Positions 7,011 through 13,952 of a DNA stretch of 15,857 nt are shown one piece after another. The DNA is from Bacillota bacterium (GTDB taxonomy: Bacteria > Bacillota > Clostridia > Lachnospirales > CAG-274), in NCBI GenBank assembly GCA_017627115.1, contig JAGAHK010000223.1:1-15857 (forward strand). Direction: 5' to 3'. The notes under the pieces are model-generated. The model had not been told where the DNA came from, did no database searches, and worked only from the letters and a program-made list of their open reading frames with translations. Numbering within the stretch: the stretch's first letter is position 1; each line of letters begins with the position of its first letter. The position numbers and the translations under genes were made by a program.

Positions 7011-7283
7011 TTATTGAAAATCCTTCCAATACTTATTGACGGAGTTGTTTTCCACGGCATCGAGATACTCGTCTGCAATATCGAATATCTCGCCCTCGTC
7101 CTCGATAACAAAATAGGTCTTGTCGCCGTTTTTAACGACATTATTCTTTTTTCTGCCGTCAGCGAGCCATTTTTCAAAGTCCTCCGCCCACTTTTTTGCG
7201 CCCTGTTCGCCTATCTCGTCATAGCAGACAAGCTCCTCCGTAACTTCATAAATAAAATCCTTTATCTCAAGTTTTATCTTCAT
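7011..7283 (-). CDS. Small acidic hypothetical protein, 90 residues
   Basis: I do not recognise this protein. From ATG 7283 it reads MKIKLEIKDFIYEVTEELV and is rich in Glu, Asp, Lys and aromatics. It has no signal peptide, membrane segment or cysteine pair; the predicted content is a beta strand, a helix (GAKKWAEDFEKWLADGRKK), a strand pair (KTYFVIEDEGE) and a C-terminal helix (IADEYLDAVENN). GAGG 8 bases before the ATG supports the start; the longer reading frame from 7313 has no comparable site. It sits 48 bases after ruvB and two bases before the RCC1-like membrane protein, so it is very likely translated with that gene and may work with it. No function is proposed. Confidence 0.65.
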   Translation of the reverse strand: MKIKLEIKDFIYEVTEELVCYDEIGEQGAKKWAEDFEKWLADGRKKNNVVKNGDKTYFVIEDEGEIFDIADEYLDAVENNSVNKYWKDFQ

Positions 7284-7331
7284 TATTATAACCTCAATTA
7301 CTAATTCGATCAATAAACCCTGCCGTATATA

Positions 7332-8342
7332 TTACGGCCCGATATTTCCAAAAAGCGACAACCCGAAATGACTGCATCCCAGGTCGGTCACGACCCTGCC
7401 GCGCGGCGTTCGCTTTATAAAACCAAGCTGTATAAGGTAAGGCTCGTACACATCCTCTATGGTATCGGGTTCCTCTCCTATGGAAACGGCGATGGTTTCA
7501 AGCCCGACGGGACCGCCGCCGAATTTTTCAATCATAGCAAGCAGCATTTTTCTGTCTGTCATATCAAGACCCATATTGTCAACTTCAAGTATATCAAGGC
7601 TTTCTTTTGCCACCTGTTCGGTTATAACGCCGCTGTATTTCACCTGTGCAAAGTCGCGCACACGCTTCAAAAAGCGGTTTGCGATACGCGGTGTGCCCCT
7701 TGAACGCCTTGCAAGCTCCATTGCGCCGCCGTCGTCTATCTTTATATCAAGCACATTTGCCGAGCGCATTATTATCTGCTTCAGCTGCTCGGGAGTGTAC
7801 AGTTCCAGCCTGTTTATAACACCGAAACGGTCGCGTAGAGGCGCAGTAAGCAGACCCGCGCGCGTTGTTGCGCCTATGAGTGTAAATTTCGGCAGGTCTA
7901 TTCTTATACTCTTTGCCGCAGGACCCTTGCCTATAACTATATCAAGCACAAAATCCTCCATTGCGGGATACAGTACTTCCTCCACCACCCTGTTGAGACG
8001 GTGTATCTCGTCAATAAAAAGTATATCTCCCTCGCTCAGATTATTCAGCACCGCAGCCATATCGCCCGGTCTTTCGATAGCAGGCCCCGATGTAGTCTTG
8101 ATGTTTGCACCCATTTCGTTTGCGATTATATTGGAAAGCGTTGTCTTGCCAAGCCCCGGCGGTCCGTAAAGAAGCACATGGTCAAGGCAGTCGCCGCGCT
8201 GTTTTGTGGCGCTTATATACACACGCATATTTTCTTTCACTTTGTCCTGACCGATATAGGTATCAAGACTTTGCGGGCGGAGTACGGGCTCAAATTCGCC
8301 GTCCTCCGCCTTGAAATTTGTTGTTATTATTCTCTTATCCAT
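7332..8342 (-). CDS. ruvB: Holliday junction branch migration ATPase RuvB
   Basis: RuvB is the AAA+ motor that, with RuvA, drives branch migration of Holliday junctions during recombinational repair. The 336-residue protein is full length for the family. It has the Walker A motif GPPGLGKT (residues 60-67), Walker [10 protein letters not shown] (106-114), sensor 1 GATT (157-160) followed by LRDRFG with the expected arginines (170, 172), and a C-terminal winged-helix domain ending in TPRGRV. The start is ATG 8342, one base after the ruvA stop, with AAAGGTG about 7 bases upstream lying inside the end of ruvA, so the two are translationally coupled. RuvC, the resolvase often encoded beside them, is not in this window. 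Confidence 0.97.
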   Translation of the reverse strand: MDKRIITTNFKAEDGEFEPVLRPQSLDTYIGQDKVKENMRVYISATKQRGDCLDHVLLYGPPGLGKTTLSNIIANEMGANIKTTSGPAIERPGDMAAVLNNLSEGDILFIDEIHRLNRVVEEVLYPAMEDFVLDIVIGKGPAAKSIRIDLPKFTLIGATTRAGLLTAPLRDRFGVINRLELYTPEQLKQIIMRSANVLDIKIDDGGAMELARRSRGTPRIANRFLKRVRDFAQVKYSGVITEQVAKESLDILEVDNMGLDMTDRKMLLAMIEKFGGGPVGLETIAVSIGEEPDTIEDVYEPYLIQLGFIKRTPRGRVVTDLGCSHFGLSLFGNIGP

Positions 8343-8343
8343 T

Positions 8344-8937
8344 TTATAACACCTTTAATGCGCGGCTGATAAGTTCCGCCGAAGTAAGACTTTCGTCAAA
8401 GACGGCATCAAGCGCCTTTGAAACTTCGGGCTTGCCGAAACCAAGACTCAGAAGCGCCTCGGCAGCATCCGCCCTTTCACCGCTGTCAGGTTTTGCGGCT
8501 GCCGTATTTATAACAGTTGCACCCGCAGCATCCATAGTCTGCGTTTTGTCTTTAAGATCAAGAATTATCTGCTGCGCTGTCTTTTTGCCGATACCCTGAC
8601 CCGATGACAGTGTCTTTACATCATCGGAAATTATCGCAAGGGAGATCTGTGCAGGCGTAAGGCTTGCAAGAAGAGCCGTAGCGCCCTTCGGTCCGACACC
8701 CTTTACGGTTATAAGGCGGTCAAACATATTCAGTTCCTCCATTGTGAGAAAACCGAAAAGCGACAGATCATCCTCCTTGACATTCATATGAGTATAAAGC
8801 TTTGCGGCATTTTCCGCCGCAGGCAGTCTGCCGACAGTTTCGGGCGAAACAAAGATGCGGAAACCTATGCCGCTGTTTTCTATGATAACAAAGTTTTCGC
8901 CCTTGTATTTTAAAATTCCCGAAATATAGCTTATCAT
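8344..8937 (-). CDS. ruvA: Holliday junction branch migration protein RuvA
   Basis: RuvA binds four-way junctions as a tetramer and loads RuvB hexamers. The 197-residue protein has the three expected parts: an OB-fold (about 1-62, [13 protein letters not shown]), a middle domain with two helix-hairpin-helix motifs (VKGVGPKGA at 78-86 and GQGIGKKTA at 113-121), and a C-terminal RuvB-contacting helical domain (about 150-197, [18 protein letters not shown]) after a flexible alanine-rich linker. GGGAG about 5 bases before ATG 8937 supports the start. It follows cdaR by only 48 bases, with a weak hairpin but no clear terminator between them, so ruvAB is probably transcribed from the cdaA promoter. 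Confidence 0.97.
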   Translation of the reverse strand: MISYISGILKYKGENFVIIENSGIGFRIFVSPETVGRLPAAENAAKLYTHMNVKEDDLSLFGFLTMEELNMFDRLITVKGVGPKGATALLASLTPAQISLAIISDDVKTLSSGQGIGKKTAQQIILDLKDKTQTMDAAGATVINTAAAKPDSGERADAAEALLSLGFGKPEVSKALDAVFDESLTSAELISRALKVL

Positions 8938-8962
8938 ATTATCTCCCGACCGATATTATTCA

Positions 8963-8987
8963 AAGTTTGTCTTTAACGGGCAAACTT
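8963..8987 (-). other. Small hairpin between cdaR and ruvA
   Basis: A perfect 7-base stem (AAGTTTG against CAAACTT) with an 11-base loop overlaps the cdaR stop codon. No T run follows on the minus strand, so it is unlikely to be a full terminator. It could affect RNA processing or limit readthrough into ruvAB, but it may also be chance. Confidence 0.3.
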
Positions 8988-10449
8988 AATTTTCCTTTTC
9001 TTCAACAACAGGTTCTTCTATAATATCGGTTTCTTCTTCTTTTGTTGTATCTTCTTCATTCGGTTCGGGTGCTTCCGTCTCCTCCTCAACAACTTCTTCC
9101 GTAGTAGTTGCCGCCGCAGCTGTTGTGGGTTCGGTCACAGTTTCAACCACGGACTCTGTTGTGGGCTGTGTGCCTTTTGTAACGAAAACGTATATTTTTG
9201 TTTCGCCCCTCACTTCAACGCCCTCGGGCAAAGTGATATTAAGCGGCACTTCCGTTGCGCCCTCCTGTATCTCGCTGAGGTCTACGGAAGGTGCAAGCGA
9301 TGCATTTGTAGTTTTTGCAAGAGCCTCGGGGTCGCCGAATACGGTAAACACCACCTGACTCGGGAACTGCGCTTTAAGACCGTCTTTCAAGCCCGTAACG
9401 GTTATCTCGTCTGCGGCAAGGGTGATATTTTTGCCGTCCTTGCCCGAAACTTCTATGGTCACGGTGATAACGCGCGGCGAATTGCTTTTAAGGCTGACCC
9501 TCTCGTCTTTTATGAAATCGGTTATCTCGTAAGTGCGTATATCCGAGCCTACAAGTTTATCAAGCTCTATCGAGGGCAAAACTATCGGGCTGATGCTGTC
9601 AAGCACATCTTTCTCACCCGTAAGTTCAACAACTTTCGGTGACCAGTCTATGGATTTAAGGACAAGCTCGCTGCTTATTATACCCGTTGTGGCAGGTTTG
9701 ACAACCTCTATATTTTTGGTGTATTTCACGCTCACCCGCGCAATAATGCCCGGCGGCGAAACAATGAAATTGGGCATCGGCTGACCCGCTTTGCTGTAAA
9801 CAACGGGATGAAGCTCTGTCTGGAAATCCTCCGTCTTTTTATCGAGGTTTATCTCCGCGATCACCTTGTCAACATTCGCAAACTCCGTTGCGGGACCGTA
9901 TACCGTAACGGTATCTATATCAAGCGTTTCCACCGCAGCCGAATACCCGTCCTCAAGCTTGCCCGTAAAACTTGTTTCAAGCTTGAGATCGCCCGACTTC
10001 GAGCTGTCGAAAACAACATTCACAAAGCTTGGCGAAAAGCTGACTACCTCATACGAATAAAGGTAGATGCCGTCTATTGTGGGACTGATATTCATTGCTA
10101 TATTCTGCGGTGTATCAACGATATTTTCCGCATTTATCTGGTTGAAATCAAGGTTTGCCCGAAGTGCCGTGTCCTTCTGGCGTGAAAGCTCGTCAAGTGC
10201 GGCGCGCGTGCCTTTTACCTTGACCTCTATCCTTCTTTCCATTATATCCGCGGTATTAAGCAGCGCAAAGCCGTTTTCCGCAAGACTTTGCTCATTGAGC
10301 AGAGAAATGGATACGGAAAAAGTTTTGGTCTCCGCAGGATTCAATGTATTCATAACAACAAACCACATAAAGACCGCTATTACTATACTTGCTATCTTCC
10401 AGCCCGTATTTCTTGAGAAAAAATCCTTTACACCATTTATAAACTTCAT
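8986..10449 (-). CDS. cdaR: YbbR-domain protein CdaR, regulator of diadenylate cyclase
   Basis: CdaR is the membrane-anchored partner that modulates CdaA activity. This 487-residue protein has one N-terminal membrane segment (about residues 16-34, GWKIASIVIAVFMWFVVMN) and then four successive YbbR-type beta domains outside the membrane (roughly 41-145, 146-240, 241-332 and 333-423); each ends in a short strand such as SVKYT or VTIEVSG. The last 64 residues (424-487) are a low-complexity tail of Thr, Glu, Val and Pro with no likely fold. Its ATG overlaps the cdaA stop in an ATGA, so the two are translationally coupled, as in other Firmicutes. In many Firmicutes glmM follows this pair; here ruvA does. 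The four-domain count is by eye. Confidence 0.92.
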   Translation of the reverse strand: MKFINGVKDFFSRNTGWKIASIVIAVFMWFVVMNTLNPAETKTFSVSISLLNEQSLAENGFALLNTADIMERRIEVKVKGTRAALDELSRQKDTALRANLDFNQINAENIVDTPQNIAMNISPTIDGIYLYSYEVVSFSPSFVNVVFDSSKSGDLKLETSFTGKLEDGYSAAVETLDIDTVTVYGPATEFANVDKVIAEINLDKKTEDFQTELHPVVYSKAGQPMPNFIVSPPGIIARVSVKYTKNIEVVKPATTGIISSELVLKSIDWSPKVVELTGEKDVLDSISPIVLPSIELDKLVGSDIRTYEITDFIKDERVSLKSNSPRVITVTIEVSGKDGKNITLAADEITVTGLKDGLKAQFPSQVVFTVFGDPEALAKTTNASLAPSVDLSEIQEGATEVPLNITLPEGVEVRGETKIYVFVTKGTQPTTESVVETVTEPTTAAAATTTEEVVEEETEAPEPNEEDTTKEEETDIIEEPVVEEKEN

Positions 10450-11321
10450 TTTTTCTGTCCTTTCCCCTTAAAAAGCTTTGTATTGACCGTCTTGCTCTCA
10501 ACAAGTCCGTTAAGCATATTTGTAAGACTCTTTTCGTTAAGGTTGCGGCTCAGTCTGCCGCTGTGTGCTACCGAGATAGAGCCCGTTTCCTCCGAAACAA
10601 CGATGATATACGCATCCGACTGTTCGCTTGCACCTACCGCTGCCCTGTGTCTTGTGCCGAGTTCGGAACTCAGATTGCTCTGCGTAACGGGCAGGATACA
10701 GCTTGCCGCCGCAATTCGGTTATCCTTTATAACCACCGCACCGTCATGCAGCGGAGTTTTATTTACAAAAATATTCACAAGCAGCTGTGTTGAAATAACG
10801 CTGTCAAGCACTATGCCGCGGCTGATGAAATCACCCACGGGCACATTATGTTCAAGCACGATGAGCGCACCCGTTTTCTCGCGTGCCATCTTCACACAGG
10901 CTTCAACGATATAACGCACCGAATTGTAGTTAAGGCGCGTGCTTTTTTCGACATTGAGTATATCGGCTATACCCGAAAAGCCGCTTTCGCCTATCTGTTC
11001 AAGCGCCTTGCGAAGCTCGGGCTGAAAAAGGATGACCAACGCGATAACGCCTACGGAATAAGTCTTTTCGATTATCCATGTAAGGGTATAAAAATGAAAT
11101 CTGTATGATAAAAAGCTTACAAAAGCAATGACCATAAGACCGCGGAAAAGCGACCATGCCCTTGTATTTTTTATCCATATCAAAATAAGATATATGATTA
11201 TCGCAACTATCGCTATATCAATAACATCGGTTATTCTGACCGAAGGTATGCTCAGGGTAGAAAGATTGATATTATCGGCAATGTTGGACTGTAATTCGTT
11301 TTCCAGAAAGATACTGTTCAC
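10446..11321 (-). CDS. cdaA: Membrane diadenylate cyclase CdaA
   Basis: CdaA makes the second messenger cyclic di-AMP from two ATP, with roles in potassium and osmotic balance and cell-wall homeostasis. The 291-residue protein has three membrane helices (about 32-51, 57-74 and 80-100) and a cytoplasmic DAC domain (about 110-270). The two hallmark motifs are intact: DGA at 193-195 (in LHDGAVVI) and RHR at 224-226 (in GTRHRAAVG); the later SEETGSISVA segment is also typical. The start is GTG 11321, with GGTG about 5-8 bases upstream and no better in-frame ATG nearby. This gives about 20 more residues at the N-terminus than many relatives. A strong promoter lies about 75 bases upstream, making this the first gene of the series through ruvAB. 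Confidence 0.95.
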   Translation of the reverse strand: MNSIFLENELQSNIADNINLSTLSIPSVRITDVIDIAIVAIIIYLILIWIKNTRAWSLFRGLMVIAFVSFLSYRFHFYTLTWIIEKTYSVGVIALVILFQPELRKALEQIGESGFSGIADILNVEKSTRLNYNSVRYIVEACVKMAREKTGALIVLEHNVPVGDFISRGIVLDSVISTQLLVNIFVNKTPLHDGAVVIKDNRIAAASCILPVTQSNLSSELGTRHRAAVGASEQSDAYIIVVSEETGSISVAHSGRLSRNLNEKSLTNMLNGLVESKTVNTKLFKGKGQKK

Positions 11322-11396
11322 TGTATCACCGCTTTCAAAATTAAAATACTGTGTTATTTAAAGTTATATTATCAAATAATATCGCTATTCTGTTCT

Positions 11397-11425
11397 ATTA
11401 TAACATAAAAAAGAATTATTCTCAA
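11397..11425 (-). promoter_or_regulatory. Promoter of the cdaA-cdaR-ruvAB series
   Basis: On the minus strand a TTGAGA -35 (11420-11425) and a perfect TATAAT -10 (11397-11402) are 17 bases apart. Transcription would start near 11390, giving a leader of about 70 AT-rich bases before the cdaA GTG. No riboswitch fold was recognised in the leader. Confidence 0.8.
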
Positions 11426-11514
11426 CCCAAAATTTATCGGTTTAACGATTTTTTTTATATTCTCTGTACCATAAAAAAATAGTGAGTTCCTTTGGAACAT
11501 CACCCGCGTAATGT

Positions 11515-11549
11515 AAAAAAACTGCCGCACGGCAATGCAGCAGTTTTTT
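11515..11549 (-). terminator. Rho-independent terminator after the abrB-like gene
   Basis: Eleven bases past the stop of the AbrB-family gene the minus strand forms a long stem (AAAAAACTGCTGCA against TGCGGCAGTTTTTT, one G-T pair) with a 6-base loop and a six-T run in the descending arm. It separates this gene from the cdaA promoter. The stem is nearly symmetric, so it may act in both directions. Confidence 0.88.
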
Positions 11550-11559
11550 GGGTTATATT

Positions 11560-11865
11560 TTACAGATCGTCTATATCGCGGTCTATGTCAAACTCGTTTT
11601 TTTCCGCCGTTATCGTAAAACCCGCAAGTCTCGCAAGTTCCCTTACGGTGTTTCTGGAAACTTTTTTTCCGCCGTATTCCACAAGGTCCTCGGTCTCGCC
11701 CGTAAAGATGTCGGCAGGCTGATATTTGCGCAAAACCACCTTATCGCCGCTTGTAAATATTTCGATATTATCGCCCACGTTCCATTCAAGAGTGCTGCGC
11801 AGTTCCTTCGGTATAACTATTCTGCCAAGATTGTCTATTGCCCTTGTAATGCCTGTTTGTTTCAT
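11560..11865 (-). CDS. AbrB/SpoVT-family transition-state regulator
   Basis: A 101-residue DNA-binding protein. Residues 1-50 are a textbook swapped-hairpin AbrB domain (TGITRAIDNLGRIVIPKELR, then a VGDNIEIF strand and VVLRKY). The next part, ADIFTGETEDLVEYGGKKVS then RNTVREL, corresponds to the C-terminal region of AbrB-like proteins that often carries cysteines; none is present here. An acidic tail (EFDIDRDIDDL) follows. Relatives regulate entry into stationary phase, sporulation and biofilm genes, but the target here is unknown. ATG 11865 is chosen because GGAGG lies about 7 bases upstream; the longer frame from 11907 would swallow that site. It has its own promoter and terminator, so it is a single-gene unit. 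Confidence 0.9.
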   Translation of the reverse strand: MKQTGITRAIDNLGRIVIPKELRSTLEWNVGDNIEIFTSGDKVVLRKYQPADIFTGETEDLVEYGGKKVSRNTVRELARLAGFTITAEKNEFDIDRDIDDL

Positions 11866-11932
11866 ATTTTTCCCTCCATACAGTGTCAATACGGTTATTA
11901 TATACACGTTTTTCCTATTATCCTATACAGAG

Positions 11933-11961
11933 ATTATAACATATTTTTTTGTTTTTGTAAA
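11933..11961 (-). promoter_or_regulatory. Promoter of the abrB-like gene
   Basis: On the minus strand TTTACA (11956-11961) and a perfect TATAAT (11933-11938) are separated by 17 bases of A/T-rich DNA. Transcription would start near 11926, leaving a leader of about 60 bases. The -35 lies immediately next to the terminator hairpin of folD. Confidence 0.8.
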
Positions 11962-11963
11962 GA

Positions 11964-12000
11964 AAAAAATGTCAAATAGATTCACTATTTGACATTTTTT
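11964..12000 (-). terminator. Rho-independent terminator after folD (perfect 16-base stem)
   Basis: AAAAAATGTCAAATAG and CTATTTGACATTTTTT are exact inverse copies around a 5-base loop, and the descending arm ends in T residues on both strands, so it can stop transcription in either direction. It lies about 43 bases after the folD stop and directly abuts the abrB promoter. Confidence 0.88.
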
Positions 12001-12042
12001 AGGATATTATAGCAACTGTCCACGCAGCGCCGACTTATAATT

Positions 12043-12891
12043 TCACATAGCTTTTTGTTTTTTGCACGCAATAAGGCAGTTTTGCATAAGCATCGCTATG
12101 GTCATAGGACCTACGCCGCCCGGAACGGGTGTGATATGCGATGCTTTGGGCTCAACGCTTTCAAAATCCACATCCCCGCAGAGTTTGCCGTCATCCATAC
12201 GGTTTATGCCCACATCTATAACAACAACACCGTCGCTTACCATATCGCCTGTGATAAATTTGGGCTTGCCTATTGCCGCAACAAGTATATCCGCCTGTCT
12301 GCAAACTTCCGCAAGGTCCTTTGTTTTTGAATGGCAGGTGATAACAGTGCCGTTTTCCGCAAGCAAAAGCATACCCACGGGCTTGCCCACGATATTGCTC
12401 CTGCCCACAACAACACATTTTTTGCCCGTAATATCCACGCCGCTGCGCTTGATAAGCTCAATACAGCCCGCAGGCGTACAAGCTTTGAGCTGTGCCTTTC
12501 CAATGCTCAAAAGACCGACGTTATACGGGTGGAAACCGTCAACATCCTTTTCTGGCTTAATACGAAGAAGCACCTTATCCTCATCTATATGTTTCGGCAA
12601 AGGCAGCTGCACAAGTATACCGTTGCAGTCGGGGTCAAGGTTAAGGCTGTCGATAAGCGCAAGCAGTTCTTCCTCGCTTGTGCTTTCGGGCAGTTCATAG
12701 CTTAAAGATTTGATGCCGCAGTATTCGCAGGCGCGCTTTTTATTGCGCACATATACCTGGCTTGCAGGGTTTTCGCCCACAAGTATCACCGCAAGGCAGG
12801 GCTGTATACCCTTATCAAGAAGCTCTATGACCTCCTTCTTCACCTCGTTTTTGATATCTGTTGATATCTGCTTTCCGTCAATTATTGCCAT
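12043..12891 (-). CDS. folD: Bifunctional methylenetetrahydrofolate dehydrogenase/cyclohydrolase FolD
   Basis: FolD interconverts 5,10-methylene-, methenyl- and 10-formyl-tetrahydrofolate, supplying one-carbon units for purines and other products. The 282-residue protein is full length. It shows YVRNK with the catalytic lysine (residue 51), GILVQLPLPKH, the NAD(P)-binding GRSNIVGKPVGMLLL and the C-terminal TPVPGGVGPMTIAML signature. ATG 12891 is chosen for a GGAGG 9 bases upstream; the longer frame from TTG 12912 would place this site inside the gene. Its start overlaps the end of the lipoprotein gene by 14 bases, so it is translated from the same message. With fhs two genes upstream, the unit covers formate to methylene-tetrahydrofolate. 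Confidence 0.97.
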   Translation of the reverse strand: MAIIDGKQISTDIKNEVKKEVIELLDKGIQPCLAVILVGENPASQVYVRNKKRACEYCGIKSLSYELPESTSEEELLALIDSLNLDPDCNGILVQLPLPKHIDEDKVLLRIKPEKDVDGFHPYNVGLLSIGKAQLKACTPAGCIELIKRSGVDITGKKCVVVGRSNIVGKPVGMLLLAENGTVITCHSKTKDLAEVCRQADILVAAIGKPKFITGDMVSDGVVVIDVGINRMDDGKLCGDVDFESVEPKASHITPVPGGVGPMTIAMLMQNCLIACKKQKAM

Positions 12892-13903
12892 TTTGTTCGT
12901 CCTCCCTTTCAAGATTGCTTATACCAAGCGAAATTTCTTTTGTATCATCGGCATAATGTATGCAGAACATTTTTCCGCCCGCAATATTTATATAAGTACC
13001 GTAGTTTTCGTTATAGAGTTCATCATTGCCGCCGTCGAGATCCATACGCCTTATGGTGTTGTTGTCCCAATCGGTATAATAAACCTTGTTATTGTAAATA
13101 TTGACATCACCCGACTGACAGTCGTTGAGCGTTTCGGTCGCACCCGTGCGCAGGTCAAGGCGTGTAAGACGCTTGTCGTTTTCGTTCTTGCCCGTCATAT
13201 CCCATGCACTGTAATAGATGTAGTTCTCGTAAAGGTTAAGATACATACTCTGCTCGCGGTTCATCATAACGGGGTCGCTGCCGTCATGTCCGCAGCGGTA
13301 TATCGTGCCGCCCTGCGAAAAATTGGTAAAGTATACATAGTTCTCGTCAACATTGAGATACTGACAGTTATTGTCCGAGATGACCTCATAATCACCGCCG
13401 TCTATCGGCATACGGCAGAGATGATAGTCGTTTTTCGGGTCGGAAAAATAAATATAATCCTCCCAGAGACTGACATAATATGTCGAGATCTCCGTAATAG
13501 GCTTATCATTGCTGCCGTCGATATCCATTGTGTAAAGCCTGAAATCATCCTTGCCGTCCGCATAATATACCTTGTCGTCACGCACGTTGATAAAATAAGG
13601 CTGGGTCTCTTTCAATATCGTTATCTCGCCCTCGGGTGTCACCTTTGCAAACTGTTCGCCCTTTTCGCCGTACTGACAATAAAGCCCCTCAAATACCTTT
13701 TTGGAACCGTCATCCCTGATGTATTCCGCCGCAGAACCGTAGTTTACAATGTTTCCCACAGTGTTGCCTCTGCCCGTGCTCTCATAAGTTTTTTCGGCAG
13801 TACCCGTGCCGTTTTCGCCGCCGCTGCCGCCCGTACCGTTACAACCCGTAAAAACACAAGCGATAAGCGCAGCAAAAATCAGTGTTTTTTTGATTTTGTG
13901 CAA
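12878..13903 (-). CDS. DUF5050-like beta-propeller lipoprotein
   Basis: This 341-residue protein starts with a lipoprotein signal peptide (KK at 5-6, hydrophobic LIFAALIACVF, then TG-C with Cys21 as the lipid attachment site), followed by a Gly/Thr/Glu linker to about residue 50. The rest has about six repeats of some 44 residues, each with a 'YxNVxxDxVYYxD' core and a following 'LxRMDIDG' turn (for example YVSLWEDYIYFSD then CRMPIDG, and VNIYNNKVYYTD then RRMDLDG). This suggests a six-bladed YWTD-like propeller of the DUF5050 type outside the cell. The start is TTG at 13903, supported by GGGGAGG 7 bases upstream and by the immediate signal peptide; no ATG is available. It lies between fhs and folD and overlaps folD, an unexpected place for a surface protein. 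The ligand is unknown. Confidence 0.85.
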   Translation of the reverse strand: MHKIKKTLIFAALIACVFTGCNGTGGSGGENGTGTAEKTYESTGRGNTVGNIVNYGSAAEYIRDDGSKKVFEGLYCQYGEKGEQFAKVTPEGEITILKETQPYFINVRDDKVYYADGKDDFRLYTMDIDGSNDKPITEISTYYVSLWEDYIYFSDPKNDYHLCRMPIDGGDYEVISDNNCQYLNVDENYVYFTNFSQGGTIYRCGHDGSDPVMMNREQSMYLNLYENYIYYSAWDMTGKNENDKRLTRLDLRTGATETLNDCQSGDVNIYNNKVYYTDWDNNTIRRMDLDGGNDELYNENYGTYINIAGGKMFCIHYADDTKEISLGISNLEREDEQNGNN

Positions 13904-13952
13904 GTTAAGACCTCCCCAAAAATTGTTATAACATCATAAAGATAACCTCAAA

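Noticed and set aside
7286..7314. TTGATC and TATAAT with a 17-base spacer just before the 90-residue gene
   Set aside because: The -10 would end a few bases before the ATG, so transcription would start inside the coding region; the same bases form the ribosome-site spacer. It is probably chance.
7459..8169. Plus-strand open frame of 236 codons opposite ruvB
   Set aside because: RuvB on the other strand has all its AAA+ motifs. The antisense product is Ser-rich low-complexity sequence typical of a reverse-frame shadow.
12710..13939. Plus-strand open frame of 409 codons opposite the lipoprotein gene, longer than that gene itself
   Set aside because: The minus strand has a signal peptide with lipobox, a strong ribosome site and repeated propeller motifs. 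The plus-strand translation is a string of Val/Ile/Arg-rich shadow sequence with no motif and crosses into folD.
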